DNA of 64,000 bases from Pratylenchus scribneri. Taxonomy: Eukaryota > Nematoda > Chromadorea > Rhabditida > Pratylenchidae. The DNA is taken from assembly GCA_030063045.1 (NCBI GenBank), contig JAQSEB010000011.1, forward strand, positions 992,001 to 1,056,000, written 5' to 3'. Position numbers and translations under genes: made by a program. The notes below the pieces were generated by a model. That model was given only the letters and a program-made list of their open reading frames with translations, was not told the DNA's origin and made no database searches. This document shows, one piece after another, positions 55,401 to 64,000 of the stretch. The stretch's first letter is position 1. Each line of letters begins with the position of its first letter.

Positions 55401-57441
55401 TTTGTGGTGGTTTTGCAATTTCCTCTTCCGCCTCCTCAACAGCACGAATTCTTTAAATTAATTTAAAATAACCAAAATGAATAATTTAATTAATTTATTT
55501 ACGTTGCTTCAATTGTCCCAATCAGTGCCCGTTGACTTCGTTCGCGTGCATCCATATAACGAACTCTTTCCCCTCTGGGCATCTCTTGGCCAATGATCAC
55601 TCCACTAACTCCGCCATATTGTGGCGCTCTTGTCGGTGTTCCGGCTGTGGATCGCAGCACTCCATGCAATGGTGTCCCATGTTCTTGTGCAATTATTGGA
55701 TTCAATTCACTTTGGGCCATCAGTGTTGCCTTTGCCGGTGCCACAATATCCTCCACCATCGTTGCCCCCTCATCCCCTTCAATGCCAGTATGGTCAACAA
55801 TTCGTTTCTTTTTCAATATTATATCAATATATCCTCCAATCAGCTGGCCAATTCGTTCGCCTTCCAATGTTTGCACGGAATAGTATCCATCCTTGTAATC
55901 GCCAAAATCCAATGTGAAAGTTTTGTAGGATGCGGCCCAACGACGTACCTAACATTTAAATTATTTTCAAATTAAATATTCATTTTTAAACTTGTTCAAG
56001 TGGCCATTCTTTGAGCACCGCTTTTGTCCGTTCATCAACTCTCATCACGGAATCTTTGTTTACCCCAAGCAAACGAGGGATTAAACGATTTTTTCCGGGT
56101 AATTTTTCTTTAACCAAGAAAAATGTGACACCGTAAGTTGGCAATGATTGGCACAATTCACAATATTTCTTTTTTGGTGCAGCAGAATCCTCATACCTAA
56201 AATATGTTTATTAATTTTTGGATAATTTATTAAATTTACATTAATTCTCGGTATTCTTGAATGATGTTTTTCTCCAATTCTTTTGCCTTTGCATATTCTT
56301 TTGGCAATAAATTCTTCGAATCAACATTCCGTTGTATTCCCTCTTCGAATGGTCCATATTCAATGTAGCACTGGAGGGCAGCAAGTTTAATGGCCGTGTC
56401 CCGGCTGACCGGATGAAGACCTCTCAGTACTCCATCTCGGCATTGAATGTATAGCTGAATTCATAGGTGGGATTGTGTAATTTAAATATTTTTTTTCTTA
56501 CCAAATTTAATTGAACTGGATCGCGGGTATCCACATTCGTGTCAGAGAAAAAGAATTTCCTTCGCAATGTCAGCTCTTCATCCTCACCAATATTCTGTTC
56601 GCGCAATGTTTTTGAATGGTCCACCCAATGGAGTTCTTCATCCGTATGCAATTTTGCCCTAATAAATATGTCCAATAAATGGAAATAAATATAAACCTTA
56701 ATTGTTGGATTTGTTTCTCCTTTTTTCGGCCAATTGTGTTCATGAATGTATTTTCCAAGCCTTTTCCTTTTTGTCCGCGCATTCCCCCCTCATTGTGATG
56801 ATAATCATTCCCATTACTATAGGGTGTTCTCTCCCTGTCCCCTCTTTGTTGTTGATAATTATGGCCAAATCCATTTTCGGTCCCGTCAAAATTTGATGGA
56901 GATCCTCGAACCAGGGAATATTCATCATGATTGGCTATTCCCATTTTTGAACAAATAACTACCTAAAAATTTATTTAATTGTTATTATTTTAAATTTTAA
57001 CTACCAACCATCAATTGTTCGACTGGCTGGGATTCATCCACAAAAATTGTTTTCACAGCTCCGCCGTCCAAAGTTCGTACACGCAATGATCGAATTTTAT
57101 TTTTGTATTCCAATGTATCCTAAAATTGTGGATAAAATAAAATTAATAAGATTAAAAAATATACTCCATTTCGAATCAAATAATATTCCAATGTTCGCCC
57201 ATTTTCCATCCAAACACATTTTGATGGGTCATCTTCAACACGAAACAGGCCATAATCATTCGCTGAAATTTATTTTAAAAATATAAATAGGACATGAAGG
57301 TTACATACGATTTCCTGGCATAGGTCCCAATTTATCACGGATAAGCCGGCAAGCATCATGGACCAATGTCCTTGGCTCAAATTGCATTGTTTTCTTAACA
57401 CCTCGCTCATGGTTTTCGATGTTTAATGTGAGAACGCCCAT
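46419..57441 (-). CDS. tln-1: Talin (complete, 35 exons)
   Basis: Talin links integrin beta tails to actin and is the main mechanosensor of cell-matrix adhesions. All 35 exons join in phase to about 2,614 residues, close to other talins. The head starts MGVLTLNIENHERGVKKTMQ (F0) and carries a Gly/Asn-rich F1 insert (FGHNYQQQRGDRERTPY), F2 with WVDHSKTLREQNI, and F3 with RRWAASYKTFTLDFGDYKDG and YSVQTLEGERIGQLIGGYID. The Ala-rich helical-bundle rod follows, then the C-terminal I/LWEQ actin-binding module and dimerisation helix ending EARNRLAQLNKSRYEKSPEPEK. First exons: 57309-57441, 57165-57262, 57009-57119, 56697-56962, 56502-56658, 56240-56454, 55992-56196, 55503-55948. Last: 47093-47185, 46832-47041, 46604-46784, 46419-46558. 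Exon 48385-48435 is only 51 nt. The largest intron is 52740-53686. Nothing is broken. Confidence 0.97.
49036..49107 (+). other. tRNA-like sequence in a talin intron, antisense to talin
   Basis: tagcttattagtgggttgat resembles an A box and, after about 25 bases, ctcgggtttgaacccgctc is a strong T-arm/B-box match. The acceptor stem is not formed, so it is a SINE head or tRNA pseudogene within the intron 48963-49168. Confidence 0.5.
53914..53999 (-). other. tRNA-like sequence in a talin intron
   Basis: On the minus strand TTTGGCGCACTGGTATGTGG (A-box-like) is followed by CCTTGATTCAATTCCCACTGG (B-box-like, positions 53918-53938). It lies in the 383-bp intron 53803-54185. No intact cloverleaf is formed, so a tRNA-derived SINE fragment is the likeliest reading. 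Confidence 0.5.
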
Positions 57442-60400
57442 TTTTCCGAGAAAGATGTCCGTCCAAACTCCAAAAAGGAAATTAAATAAAACTGAAAATT
57501 ATTTAATCGATAATTTAAAAATAAAATAATGATTAAAAATGGATATTTCGCGGATTAAAAGATTAGGTAGGAGAAATGGGGTCATCAATTAATCAGCGGT
57601 TGAAATTAAAACATTTCAATCAAACCATGTTTTTGCTATTTAAAATTTCTTGAATCATGTTATTAAACCCTTTCTTCTCGCCGTTATATTCTTTTTACGG
57701 CATTTGTATTTTAATATTCTTTTCTTCTCGCCGTTATTTTCTTTTTACGGCATTTTTATTTTAATATTCTTTTCTTTTCGTCGTTATATTCTTTTTACGG
57801 CATTTATATTTTAATATTCTTTTCTTCTCGCCGTTATTTTCTTTTTTTAAGGCACGGCATTTTTATTTTATTCTTTTTCTTTTCGCCGTTATATTCTTTT
57901 TACGGCATTTTTATTTTAATATTCTTTTCTTCTCGCCGTTATATTCTTTTTACGGCATTTATATTTTAATATTCTTTTCTTCTCGCCGTTATTTTCTTTT
58001 TTTAAGGCACGGCATTTTTATTTTATTCTTTTTCTTTTCGCCGTTATATTCTTTTTACGGCATTTGTATTTTAATATTCTTTTCTTCTCGCCGTTATTTT
58101 CTTTTTTTACGGCACGGCATTTATATTTTAATATTTTCTTCTCGCCGTTATATTCTTTTTACGGCATTTTTATTTTAATATTCTTTTCTTCTCGCCGTTA
58201 TACTTCTCGCCGTTATATTCTTTTTTCACGGCAGCAGGCATTTTTAATTAGTTTATTTTAATAATTTTAATAAAATTTTCTAATTTTTGTCATCATCGCA
58301 AACTCGATACTCGAACGAAAATCGATTTGGATAAAATGTCATAATTTTTTGTTGAGCCAAGACCGTAGTAATTCTTATTGATATTGATTGAAAATTTAAT
58401 GAAAAATTGTACTTAGAAAATTGCAAGCTTTCATTAAGGATTACAACATTATTATTTATTTAAATGAGTAGAATGGCGGATGGGAATCGGAATGGATCAA
58501 AATAAAAACTGCAACAACGGCAAATCACATCGGCAATTTCCGTATAGAATAGTCTATTGCTCCTCTTTGCTTTTACACGATTTAATGTGCTTGCACTAGT
58601 GTAGGGTGTGGAGTGAGCTGGCTTGCGCTTCGCTAATCCATTTTTGAATTAGCGGAATCGGGATGGGATTTTCGATTGAATGGATTGTTGCTGCTTGCAG
58701 AATAAAATGGGGAAGAACTGCTGACTAGCTGAATTGTCGTTGCATTACATTCACAGCCAACGGAGCGAAAAAAGGTCAAATTCAGGTGAATAGATTTTTA
58801 GCGAGCGGGAATGGAAATTGACCGAGAATTAAATTATGGAAAAGCCTAATTCTGCTGATAAGCTATTTTCGAACATTTAAAGCTCATTGGTAAAAAAATA
58901 GTCTGAATAACGATGAGAGAAAAATAGTTACGATGAGAGGGTCATTCATCTTCATTCATCGTCATCGGGCATCGGAGGATATAAGACCGCTGGTCAATCT
59001 ATTGAGAAGCCAACTGTCGCATTACTAACTTCAAGAGCCCAAGAATGAGCAGCAATGAGCGCATTTTGGCTCGGAGGCCAATTGGGATGAACAGGCGCAG
59101 AATTTGGGGAAAATGGATGGACTTAGTTAGTTTGTCTTTGGCTCTCTTCGCTGTTTCTCCGGAGGGGACAAACAAAAGTATCAGGAATGTAAGGGGAATG
59201 TTGTTGTAAATGTGAATGGACAAGAGGGTCGGGAGTACAAAATGAATTGAAGCGACGGGAGCAAAAGTGTAGAAGGGGTGGGGGTGAAAGGATCGCACAA
59301 TGAATGAATGGGCTTTGTTAGGGCTCTGGCCGAAGGGTGAAAAGTGCTGCAGCTGGCCGATTCTTGTCCGCTTTTGGGGCGGCCTCTGGCCACATTTGCA
59401 GTGTCGGCTTTTGTCCCCACCCAAAAATCCCTTTTTGCCCGCTGCCATGGCGGAAGTGTTTGGTTTGTCCCCTCCATTCCCTTTGGCCTAGTCCGGGCTC
59501 CCGTTGAGGCCAAATGCCGTTAAAGTATGCCAGCCCAATGAAAAATGAAGGAGATGGGGAAGAGGAAAGCATGGCCAAAACCAAAGAAACCATGGGGATT
59601 TGGGGGTTGGTTGACTGGCACAGAAAATGGGAAGCAATGAAGGACCCTTGGGCATGGCATGGCACAGACCACCCCAGCATATGAAGGAACGAGGAGGGGA
59701 AATTGCTGGAATGTAAATTACGGAATTTTATGTATGGATGACCGTTTTCGATTTTTAAGGTATTTATAAGTAAAAAATCACGATAAAAATGATTTAGCGT
59801 TTTGAATAATAATTGAAAGGGCTCTTAATTTTTTGGCCATTGATTCCCTCACTTTTCTTGCTTCATGTCTTTCTTCCTTTTGGCAAATTCCTCTCTCCAT
59901 CCACGTTCATGCCCACGCTTATTTCCCCGCCTTCTTTTTACGCTGAATCGTCTGATGAGGGGGAGGATGGAAGGCAACTTACTCATCCAATATTATCAAC
60001 AGAGCCTTCATTCAATTCTCTCATTTCATCCTTCAAACAAATGTGAAAAAAGATGAAGCAAGAAGGAAATCATTTATTGGATGGGTTGGCTACAAAAAGT
60101 GGGGAAGAATCAAAGGAGAAGTCCATTTTCCTTCAAGCAGAATGTGCAAAAGTTTCCAAAAACCAATGAACTGGGGCCAAAAGACACAGCAGAGGATGAA
60201 TTGGGAAGAAATAAAAAAGACAGACAAACTCTGGGGAAGAGTGTACGAAAAATGAGCCAGTCGGTTTCTGTTGGGCTTGGCCAATAGTCAAGATTGGCCT
60301 GGAAGCAAAAAGGGAAGGAGAGGATTGGGCCAGCAGAAGGGCATTCGTCAGCCTTGAGAGGCGGCAAAAGTCGGAACTGCCTCCAGGGACTTTTCTCTAT

Positions 60401-60954
60401 TTTCCATAGCCTTTCCATTGCATTTCCCTCGCCATCCCAATTCCCTTCGGGGGCACATTGGTCCCTCTTTCCTCTCCCCATCCATCCGTCCATTTTCTTC
60501 AACTCGATTTGCAGCATCCATCGAGGGAGGAAGGAAGATGACACTTGGTGAGCAGAAGCAGCTGCAAATGGATGGGCCGGATATTGGCTTTTAGTGAAGG
60601 AGGATTAGATTGGATGAAGACGAAGGATCGATTCGGAGAGAAAAGTAAATTGCGGCGATGGATGAAGCATTCGGCGAGATTGGAGGAAAAAGTTGGCATT
60701 GACTAAAGATGGATTGGATTGAGTGAAGGATAAAGACCATCATCGGCAATATTTTGATAAGAAAAATGGGATTGGAATGGTCAAAATTTGTATCACCTAG
60801 CATCCAAAAATGGTCCATCGATTCCCTTCCCAACAATCATTTCCCATTTTAATTTATGAATGAAATGTTCAATATTTATTAATTTTTTCCATTTTCGAAT
60901 CATTTCTGTCTATTTTATTGTTGCTGCTTCTGATCATCCAAAAATCCATTTTCA
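57442..60954. other. Talin upstream region, including a 50-bp tandem array
   Basis: Apart from the array at 57670-58236, no exon could be supported in 3.5 kb. The part from 58,300 to 59,000 is mixed sequence; 59,000-60,800 is more GC-rich with long open frames on both strands (for example minus 58999-59448) that match no family and read as Pro/Phe/Ser-rich low complexity. Probably the talin promoter and distal 3' flank of the LITAF gene. Confidence 0.35.
57670..58236. repeat. 50-bp tandem array (about 11 units)
   Basis: Units read ttttcttctcgccgttatat plus tctttttacggcatttttat plus tttaatattc, with some units carrying an insert (tttaaggc) or a shortened end. Each contains gccgt...acggc as a 5-bp inverted repeat around a 12-base loop. 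It begins about 230 bp upstream of the talin start codon. Confidence 0.92.
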
Positions 60955-61458
60955 TTACATTTTGTTTTTTCTGCCCAACATTGTTCTGCAATTTGGACAA
61001 AAATGTTCCGTATCTTTGAGGCTTTCAATGCAAAGTGGCACAAAGCAGAGAAGACCAGCCGTTAAAAACCTGAAAAAAAGATGGAATTTAAAGAGTTATA
61101 AATGGAGGACACACATGAGCAGAAGGACCATAAGCCAAACCAGTGTTCCATTCACTTTTTCCACCCGGGTTATCACTTGACGATTGCACGTTGGACAAAA
61201 TGCCTGAAAAGAAGCCGGAATCAACGAATTCTGTCCCATTTTTGTAATTACGTTTTGTGGATTATCGCCAAACATGCAGGTGGTCATCATTTGAACTTGC
61301 TGCACGGCTGGTTGTTGTTGATATTGTGCGGTTGTCTTGATCATTTCCGGATGCCCTTGAACCGGATTACAATGGACAACATTCGGAGGAGGATATATGC
61401 CAATAGCAGCAGGATATGGAGGAGGGAGAGAGGAAATTGGGGCCGATGGTTCAGCCAT
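60955..61458 (-). CDS. LITAF-domain (SIMPLE-like) zinc-binding membrane protein
   Basis: LITAF-domain proteins are late-endosome/lysosome peripheral membrane proteins with a split zinc knuckle. Exons from the 5' end: 61115-61458 and 60955-61069 (152 residues). The N-terminal 80 residues are Pro/Gln-rich with PPPYP (a PPxY-type motif typical of LITAF) and a Tyr/Met/Gln stretch. The domain shows FCPTCNRQVITRVEKVNG (first CxxC), a hydrophobic in-plane segment TLVWLMVLLLMFLTAGLLC, FVPLCIESLKDTEHFCPNC (second CxxC) and RTMLGR at the end. The donor gtgtgt at the end of exon 1 is the one that keeps the hydrophobic segment in frame. Confidence 0.92.
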
Positions 61459-62028
61459 TATTATTATGGTTTAGGAATTGAATATGGGAATGATTGGAAG
61501 GAGGGAAGGAGTAATAGAGGAAATGAACACCTTTTAAAAAGAAATGAAATGGCAAATGAATAAATGTATTTGATTGTGTTGAATCATTTCTGGGCAAATC
61601 TTGAACAATAGGAAATTGTTGTCAGCCGTCGAAATGCCCAGCAGCCGGCCCCTCTATCCAACAATGGAATGGTGAATGAATCAAATGGGGTAATATCAAT
61701 GAAATGAACACAGCCTTCAATTTTGTTGATCGGAATTTAGTAAATATTTTATTAGTAATGCAATGCTCAATGCTGATCAAAATTCGGAATATAGTCGCTT
61801 TATTCGTTATTTAAAAAATGGGCAGGAAGATGTAAAATGGAAAAATGGGAGAGAACAAAATGTAGGAGGTGAATCAGTGAGCATTTTGAGGCCCAAACAG
61901 AAATATATTTTATTGTTTAATTTTGCGGCAGGAATTCATCATCTATTTGGATTGGCTAAACAAAAAAAGGAAATGAAAGTTGATTTGGGGAATTGAACAA
62001 ATTCCCAATTTGGCATTTCTTCGCTCGC
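61459..62028. other. Spacer between the LITAF gene and the small membrane-protein gene
   Basis: 570 bp of AT-rich flank. A short frame on the plus strand (61763-61996) is not supported by splice or family signals. Confidence 0.4.
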
Positions 62029-63023
62029 TCAATTTTCTTTGGCCATCATCGCCCGTAATATGGCCAATAAGTCTTTAAATTGGATACCCATCATTCCCTT
62101 CAATCCACCCAGAATTACGTATGGATTGTAGGACATTGTGGCCAATTGTTGGTCTTTATTTGGTTGGCTTTGCTGCTCCATTGCCACTCTTTTGCTGTGT
62201 TTGCTGGCCTTTTTCGAATTCAAACATGATGCGCAGGTGGCAATGCACATTGGGAATAACAAAACCAATGTGACGATGGCAGCGGCAATCAACGCAAAAA
62301 TGGCAACAATGACCCAGAATCGAAGACGGAATACGCATTTCATGCTGCCTAAAAATGATGGTGCCTCAGGCTGTTGAATTCCTTTTTATTTACATGGCGA
62401 TGTTTTCTCCTTATCCTGGATTCTGCTGAACAATCCACTCGTACAGTAGCCATATGAGAATGGGGAATAATATTCCTTTGAAATTAAATTAAAAAATAAA
62501 ATAAAATGATGGCCAACTTCATCACATTCCGCATCGCATCGATCTTTTGAATTTTTGTCAAAATAACTGAAAAAAAGGTTGAACATTTAACAAAATATGT
62601 TGCCATTTCCTTCATAATTTGGCCTACATATTATTTGATTTGCCCCACTTTTTGTCCCAAAAATGATGGATTATTAAATTCCTTCTTTCTCGATTTATTG
62701 TCGACCTAATTTTTTCTTCGAAATTTTATGCACTTAAGGCGAGGTCAAGAAATGTCCTTGGGCGGAAATGCGCTGGAATTTTGGAGATTGGAAGGGATTG
62801 ATAAGGATTTTGGAGGTCCACAATGAGAATGAATGCCAAAAAAAACAAAAAACAATAATTCTCCTCCAAATTTAATATAAAATTACCCGGGAGCGCAAGT
62901 GCATCCTTTGCCGTTGAAAATTTGATTCGCTTGGCAATTATCCTCTTGCTGTGCCCTTAAAGCGATGGGAAAAAGGGCGAGGAAAATAAGGAAGATAGGG
63001 GAAATGATTGAAAAATGGGCCAT
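62029..63023 (-). CDS. Small secretory-pathway Cys-rich single-pass membrane protein, function unknown
   Basis: I do not recognise the family. Exons from the 5' end: 62887-63023, 62518-62566, 62394-62475, 62029-62348; all four junctions keep phase (195 residues). The product begins MAHFSIISPIFLIFLALFPI, a clear signal peptide (cleavage likely after ALRA). A 60-residue extracellular segment with about nine cysteines follows (CQANQIFNGKGCTCAPGYFD, then CDAECDE, YCTSG and CSMKC), which resembles an EGF-like pattern but does not fit it exactly. Next come one transmembrane helix (FWVIVAIFALIAAAIVTLVL), a juxtamembrane CIATCASC cluster that could be palmitoylated, and a basic tail. The ATG at 62343 is internal: it sits just after a tttttag acceptor. 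Confidence 0.7.
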
Positions 63024-64000
63024 GGAAGCTGAAAATTGGAAATAAATAAATTTTGATTGGATCATTCAAATGGATTTATGAATGAAATTGGAAATGGTTA
63101 ATTCGTATTCTTCACATTCAAAGGGAATTGCTTGCTTGAAACGACAAAATGTATGCTTTTTGGGCATTTTCACCATTTTTTGGTGGATACTCTGCGCACA
63201 AATTGAGGGGAATTTCCAAGAAGAAGAGGTCAAAGAGGCAAAAAAGCATTGAATGAAAATGGATGGGAAATGGGAAAGTCGAAAACGAGCAAAGAAATGT
63301 TTGAATTGAATTTAGGGCGAAACGATTTGAGGGAAAGATGAGAGGAAATTGGAGGGTTTTCACTTTGATCATCCAATACATAATCGAATTGAGTCATTGT
63401 TGAGCAATCTTTGGGCGGCATTCCTTCCCCCTCCAAACTAAATGGTTTATTTCCCCCAAAATGTGGTTTAAACAGCACCAAAATTGATGGGCGGATTCAC
63501 AATTGGGGGAAGAAGGAAAGTAAATTGGTCGAGATGGGCAATTGAAGGGAGGGGGGGGGGGGGGGGGGAGGAATCAAATCAGTCGCCGCCGCAAATTCCT
63601 TTGATTAAATACCCTTTTGGGGATGGCATTGAGCACATTGACCGGTTCCCATCCAAATTATGCAATTCATAAATGTCTGCATTGTCTGGGATTAATTATT
63701 TAATTTAATATTAATTGGATTGGATGCAACAAATAAAATGTCCGAAGATGGTTTGGCTCTGGGATAAACCTGTTTTGGGAAAATGGGAGAAAATAAACGG
63801 AAAATGAGAAGGAAGTAGCCCCAAAAAGGGCCATAAAATAGCCATCAAATTTTATTCATTTTTTGATTAATTTACTCCTTAATCCACATTTTCGTAAAAT
63901 TTTTTTGCCTATTTAAAATTTTCACCAAAATTGAGTCGATTCCACGCGAACAAACTAATCGAATTGGCCCTCCAAAAAGGGGAAAACACAACAAAAACAG
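63024..64000. other. Window-end region with a G18 tract
   Basis: AT-rich flank upstream of the small membrane-protein gene. A run of 18 G lies at 63551-63568. On the minus strand around 63360-63440 the peptide MPPKDCSTMTQFDYVLDDQ precedes a gtgaaa donor-like site and could be an exon of a gene extending past the window, but nothing confirms it. Confidence 0.35.

Noticed and set aside
58999..59680. Overlapping minus-strand ORFs upstream of talin
   Set aside because: Low-complexity Pro/Phe/Ser-rich translations in all three frames; no family signal.
62029..62343. Single-exon reading of the small membrane protein from the ATG at 62343
   Set aside because: That ATG follows a splice acceptor, and upstream exons join in phase to give a signal peptide and Cys-rich ectodomain.

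Overview
This is nuclear DNA of a nematode, most likely a plant-parasitic (tylenchid/cyst- or root-knot-type) species. The evidence is compact AT-rich DNA, genes cut into many small exons by introns mostly 35-60 bp long, a ground-like (grl) protein, and typical nematode orthologues (arl-13, dyf-5, tln-1, sqv-4, inf-1, mrt-2). The species assignment is inference; no rRNA or mitochondrial marker is present. I rebuilt the exon structures by hand from donor/acceptor signals, reading-frame phase and family conservation.

Layout. 1-439: 3' end of a tensin gene (PTB domain, +). 1027-3020: a 29-bp satellite array. 3364-13837: a same-strand (+) run of ARL13-type GTPase, an ABCC/MRP transporter of 33 exons (one intron filled by a 34-bp satellite, one exon carrying an in-frame TAG), and translation factor eIF2-alpha. 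15414-17472: a secreted Gly/Cys-rich ground-like protein (+). 18222-18660: a second 34-bp array. 20242-21928: a divergent ETS-domain protein (-). 23361-24774: the 29-bp satellite again, inverted. 24.8-28.4 kb: no recognisable protein gene, but two strong hairpins at 27933-28037 and 28123-28202. 28403-36333: a minus-strand run of MAK/ICK-type kinase (dyf-5), a CDK1/2-type kinase, a CYP4-type P450 and a CNNM-type metal transporter. 37080-37688: a 609-bp fold-back element with an 8-bp target duplication. 37821-39441: eIF4A (+). 39993-43171: a TRAIP-type RING ligase (-) head-to-head with the checkpoint clamp subunit RAD1 (+). 43411-45500: UDP-glucose dehydrogenase (-), with one non-canonical GT-GG intron. 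46419-57441: a complete 35-exon talin (-). 57670-58236: a 50-bp tandem array. 60955-63023: a LITAF-domain protein and a small Cys-rich one-pass membrane protein (-).

The genes are mainly housekeeping or cell-biological rather than one pathway. Recurring themes are cell-matrix adhesion (tensin, talin), cilia (ARL-13, DYF-5), genome maintenance (TRAIP, RAD1, CDK) and translation (eIF2-alpha, eIF4A). The most unusual material is non-coding: four tandem arrays in two families that each occur twice or are inverted, plus the fold-back element, the paired hairpins, and two coding anomalies (the ABCC TAG and the UGDH acceptor). I found no CRISPR array, bacterial operon or viral gene.
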